From Kiritimatiellia bacterium (GTDB lineage: Bacteria > Verrucomicrobiota > Kiritimatiellia > RFP12 > UBA1067): 8,935 nucleotides of DNA. The translations under genes were made by a program, and so were the position numbers. The notes beneath the pieces are model-generated. The model did not search any database, had not been told where the DNA came from, and saw nothing but the letters and a program-made list of their open reading frames with translations. The stretch is taken from assembly GCA_017430155.1 (NCBI GenBank), contig JAFRNO010000164.1, positions 1 to 8,935 of the forward strand, in the 5' to 3' direction. Shown piece by piece: positions 7,169-8,935 of this stretch (positions are counted from its first letter, which is position 1; every line of letters starts with the position of its first letter).

Positions 7169-7170
7169 GT
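7145..7170 (-). repeat. 5'-end DNA repeat, copy in paralogue A
   Basis: This is the partner of 6504-6529, with one mismatch in 26 bases. It covers the start codon and signal-peptide start, and its first bases also lie in the stop codon of the upstream gene. Confidence 0.85.
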
Positions 7171-8935
7171 CATTTTGCTCCTATTATCCAGTAGTTTTGC
7201 GGATCAAATTTCATCTTGAAAGTAACCGCCAAATTACCCAAAAAAAGGAAAGGGCTCCATAGCCGTTCCACATCCGTCGATGTATCGACGATCGATTCCA
7301 AATATCCGATGTTAGTCTGCGTACCAAGTTCAGGGCCTAGGCATGCATCAAAAACAACGCCTTCCGCAATAACATAACGGTGTAGAGTCAAGCGAGAACG
7401 GCTAATGTCATCCACGCCACAGACGGCGACATGGTTCGTTGTCGCAGCCCCAAGATAACCGGGATTGTTACATGGCCCTACACCAACAATGTTGACTGTG
7501 TTGATGTAGCCGATCGGCTGGGTCGTTACAACGTCGGAATGGATTCCCATCAATTTTCCAAGCGTTGCCAACCCGTATGCCTGGTCGGCACAGTTGACTT
7601 TGAGTACGGTCTTTTTAAGGTAACCATCAAGAGCAAACATTAGTTCTCCAGATTCAAACCCCTTACAATAATGTGAATCGCCGTTTCTCGAATCATATAT
7701 GAAACCCATGTTGCCGAACAAGTACGAGGTGACGGCGGCAAGTGCCTGGACTTTTCCGCTCTTGCCTTCGGCAACTGTGCACGCCAATTCCAGCGCATCC
7801 GCCCACGGAACCTGCACGGAACCGTTCGGCTCCCAAGGTTCCTTCGGCACGTCCAAAACCGTATACACGCGGTGCGGGCCAGTGGTGGCGCATGTGAACG
7901 CCGTGACATCCTGCCTGCCAAGCTTCGACACGCGCCACTCCCAACGATGGTCTGCCTTGCGCACGGTACGCGGAATCCGGGTGTCAACCGCAAACTCGAA
8001 CCATGTAGACTCCACAAATGAGAACTCCACATCCCGCCATCCGAGTCCGCCGAGCGGCGACCCCGTGCCAACCGGCCTGGCCGACAGCCGGGCCGAAGCG
8101 ATGTCGGGCGACACCTTAAACTTCACCTGCACGGTCGGCGTGACGCCGCCCGCGTAGCACACGGGGTCGTTCTTCAGCGTCGCCCCGCCCGTCCACCATT
8201 CGCCTTGACGGGCGTCGTATTCCTCGCGCAGGTTCTTGCGCAGGTTTACCGCATCGGCCGTGCAGGTATCCGAATCATGGTTGAACATGATCTCCTCCAC
8301 GGTGAACTTGTACACGTTGATCGTCGCCACCTTGTCTTTGGCAGCGAATGTGCTGCTCGCGTTGTCCACTCCGAACAGCGAATCGGGATCCGACACGAGT
8401 ACATACGGCGGGAGATTGTTCGTGACCGGGCGAAGCGTGTAGTCGTAGTCGGGCCTGGGCGTGTCCGTGTATTCCGGGTCCGTCCCTGCATGGCGAAGCC
8501 GCACCTCGTACCGCCAGCCGGGCTTGAGCAGGACCTTTTTCGTCTCACATTCGCCGTACTGCGAATTCTGCAGCGAGAACGTGCGCGGCACGGCACCCTC
8601 CCCGCTGCCGGCCACCGGCGCGACTGTCAACAGGTATTTCTCGGAATGGCTTCCGCTGTGGTCTCCGAAATAGAACGGCACGGGGACGCGGCTACCGGGC
8701 TGGCCTCCGTCGGAGGCGTCCGCCGGATCGCTGCTCTGCGCGATTTCCACGCCGTCCGCGACGTTGTCGCCGTCCGTGTCAAGGCCGTCGGGGATGCCGT
8801 CGCCGTTCGCATCGGCTCCGCTTGGATTCGTCCGCCACTTGCATTCCTCTGCGTTCGTGAGGCCGTCGCCGTCGGGGTCGGCGGTTGCATCGTCGTCCGT
8901 CCGTGTGGTGTCGTTGTTGTGCGTCTTCGGATCGA
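7170..8935 (-). CDS. Large exported-type protein with thrombospondin-3-like calcium repeats and a C-terminal transglutaminase-like domain (5' end cut by window)
   Basis: The frame is open from the right edge to TGA 7170-7172, giving 587 visible codons. A GTG at 8750 is internal and not the real start, because the same frame upstream encodes well-formed calcium repeats. In order: an aspartate-rich part with DPDGDGLTNAEE, DANGDGIPDGLDTDGDN (8709-8879); a beta-rich region of about 300 residues with many tryptophans and tyrosines; then a transglutaminase/papain-like fold from about 7760. In that fold VNCADQAYGLATLGKLMGI carries the probable nucleophile (TGT at 7590-7592), TNHVAV the histidine (7431-7433) and VFDACLGP the aspartate (7347-7349), in the C-H-D order and spacing of the superfamily. 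Such domains are proteases, cross-linking enzymes or inactive binders; which applies here is not visible. The signal peptide, if any, is beyond the window. The gene is followed after 1 base by an exported small protein. Confidence 0.82.
   Translation of the reverse strand, partial: DPKTHNNDTTRTDDDATADPDGDGLTNAEECKWRTNPSGADANGDGIPDGLDTDGDNVADGVEIAQSSDPADASDGGQPGSRVPVPFYFGDHSGSHSEKYLLTVAPVAGSGEGAVPRTFSLQNSQYGECETKKVLLKPGWRYEVRLRHAGTDPEYTDTPRPDYDYTLRPVTNNLPPYVLVSDPDSLFGVDNASSTFAAKDKVATINVYKFTVEEIMFNHDSDTCTADAVNLRKNLREEYDARQGEWWTGGATLKNDPVCYAGGVTPTVQVKFKVSPDIASARLSARPVGTGSPLGGLGWRDVEFSFVESTWFEFAVDTRIPRTVRKADHRWEWRVSKLGRQDVTAFTCATTGPHRVYTVLDVPKEPWEPNGSVQVPWADALELACTVAEGKSGKVQALAAVTSYLFGNMGFIYDSRNGDSHYCKGFESGELMFALDGYLKKTVLKVNCADQAYGLATLGKLMGIHSDVVTTQPIGYINTVNIVGVGPCNNPGYLGAATTNHVAVCGVDDISRSRLTLHRYVIAEGVVFDACLGPELGTQTNIGYLESIVDTSTDVERLWSPFLFLGNLAVTFKMKFDPQNYWIIGAK
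7178..7183 (-). promoter_or_regulatory. Ribosome binding site of paralogue A inside the upstream gene
   Basis: TAGGAG on the minus strand lies 9 bases before ATG 7168 and within the codons for the final IGAK of the transglutaminase-like protein, which ties expression of the two genes together. Confidence 0.65.
8709..8879 (-). repeat. Thrombospondin type-3-like calcium-binding repeats
   Basis: Three consecutive loops of the type DxDGDGxxx (DPDGDGLTN, DANGDGIPD, DTDGDNVAD) are encoded here, two of them followed by a short linker with NP or DP (TNPSGADA, SSDPADASD). Such repeats bind calcium and stiffen stalks of extracellular bacterial proteins. More copies may lie to the right of the window. 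Confidence 0.8.

Noticed and set aside
8748..8750. GTG as the start of the transglutaminase-like gene
   Set aside because: The frame continues upstream to the window edge with conserved calcium-repeat sequence, so the GTG is an internal valine codon in DGVEIA.

Overview
All convincing genes in this window lie on the minus strand, so transcription runs from high to low coordinates, and gaps between genes are short (1 to 42 bases). The left two thirds (about 1-5850) is very GC-rich; one 60-base line I counted by hand gave 75%. Most of 5890-7690 is clearly lower, with two counted lines at 40-43%. The gene set is a Tat-exported Gfo/Idh/MocA oxidoreductase, a HEAT plus FG-GAP/VCBS propeller protein, a bacterial M14 metallopeptidase, and a thrombospondin-type-3/transglutaminase-like exported protein. 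Together with the composition this suggests a PVC-group bacterium, perhaps Kiritimatiellota, Lentisphaerota or Verrucomicrobiota. That placement rests on gene style alone.

Reading in the direction of transcription: (1) 8935-7170 is the 3' part of a large gene with calcium-binding DxDGDG repeats and a C-terminal transglutaminase-like domain (apparent Cys/His/Asp triad). (2) One base later, 7168-6551 encodes a small exported protein. (3) 6527-5889 encodes its paralogue. These three form a tight cluster of unknown role. The two paralogues are nearly identical in DNA at both ends but divergent in the middle. (4) An extended -10 promoter candidate sits just past the end of the second paralogue. 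It leads into 5846-4245, an electron transfer flavoprotein-ubiquinone oxidoreductase with a C-terminal iron-sulfur domain. (5) 4221-3193 is a Gfo/Idh/MocA oxidoreductase cut by an in-frame TGA, and its expected C-terminus continues in the same frame to 2956. (6) 2925-955 encodes a secreted HEAT/FG-GAP protein with seven calcium-type loops. (7) 949 to the left edge encodes a secreted M14 zinc carboxypeptidase-like protein, truncated by the window.

Genes 4-7 look like one operon (gaps 23, 30 and 5 bases, mostly with good Shine-Dalgarno sites). The last three are exported, so a role in processing extracellular or periplasmic material is a reasonable but unproven inference. The ETF-QO is a respiratory-chain enzyme and may be only a positional neighbour. 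No tRNA, rRNA, CRISPR array, transposase or rho-independent terminator was found, and no intergenic stretch exceeds 50 bases.
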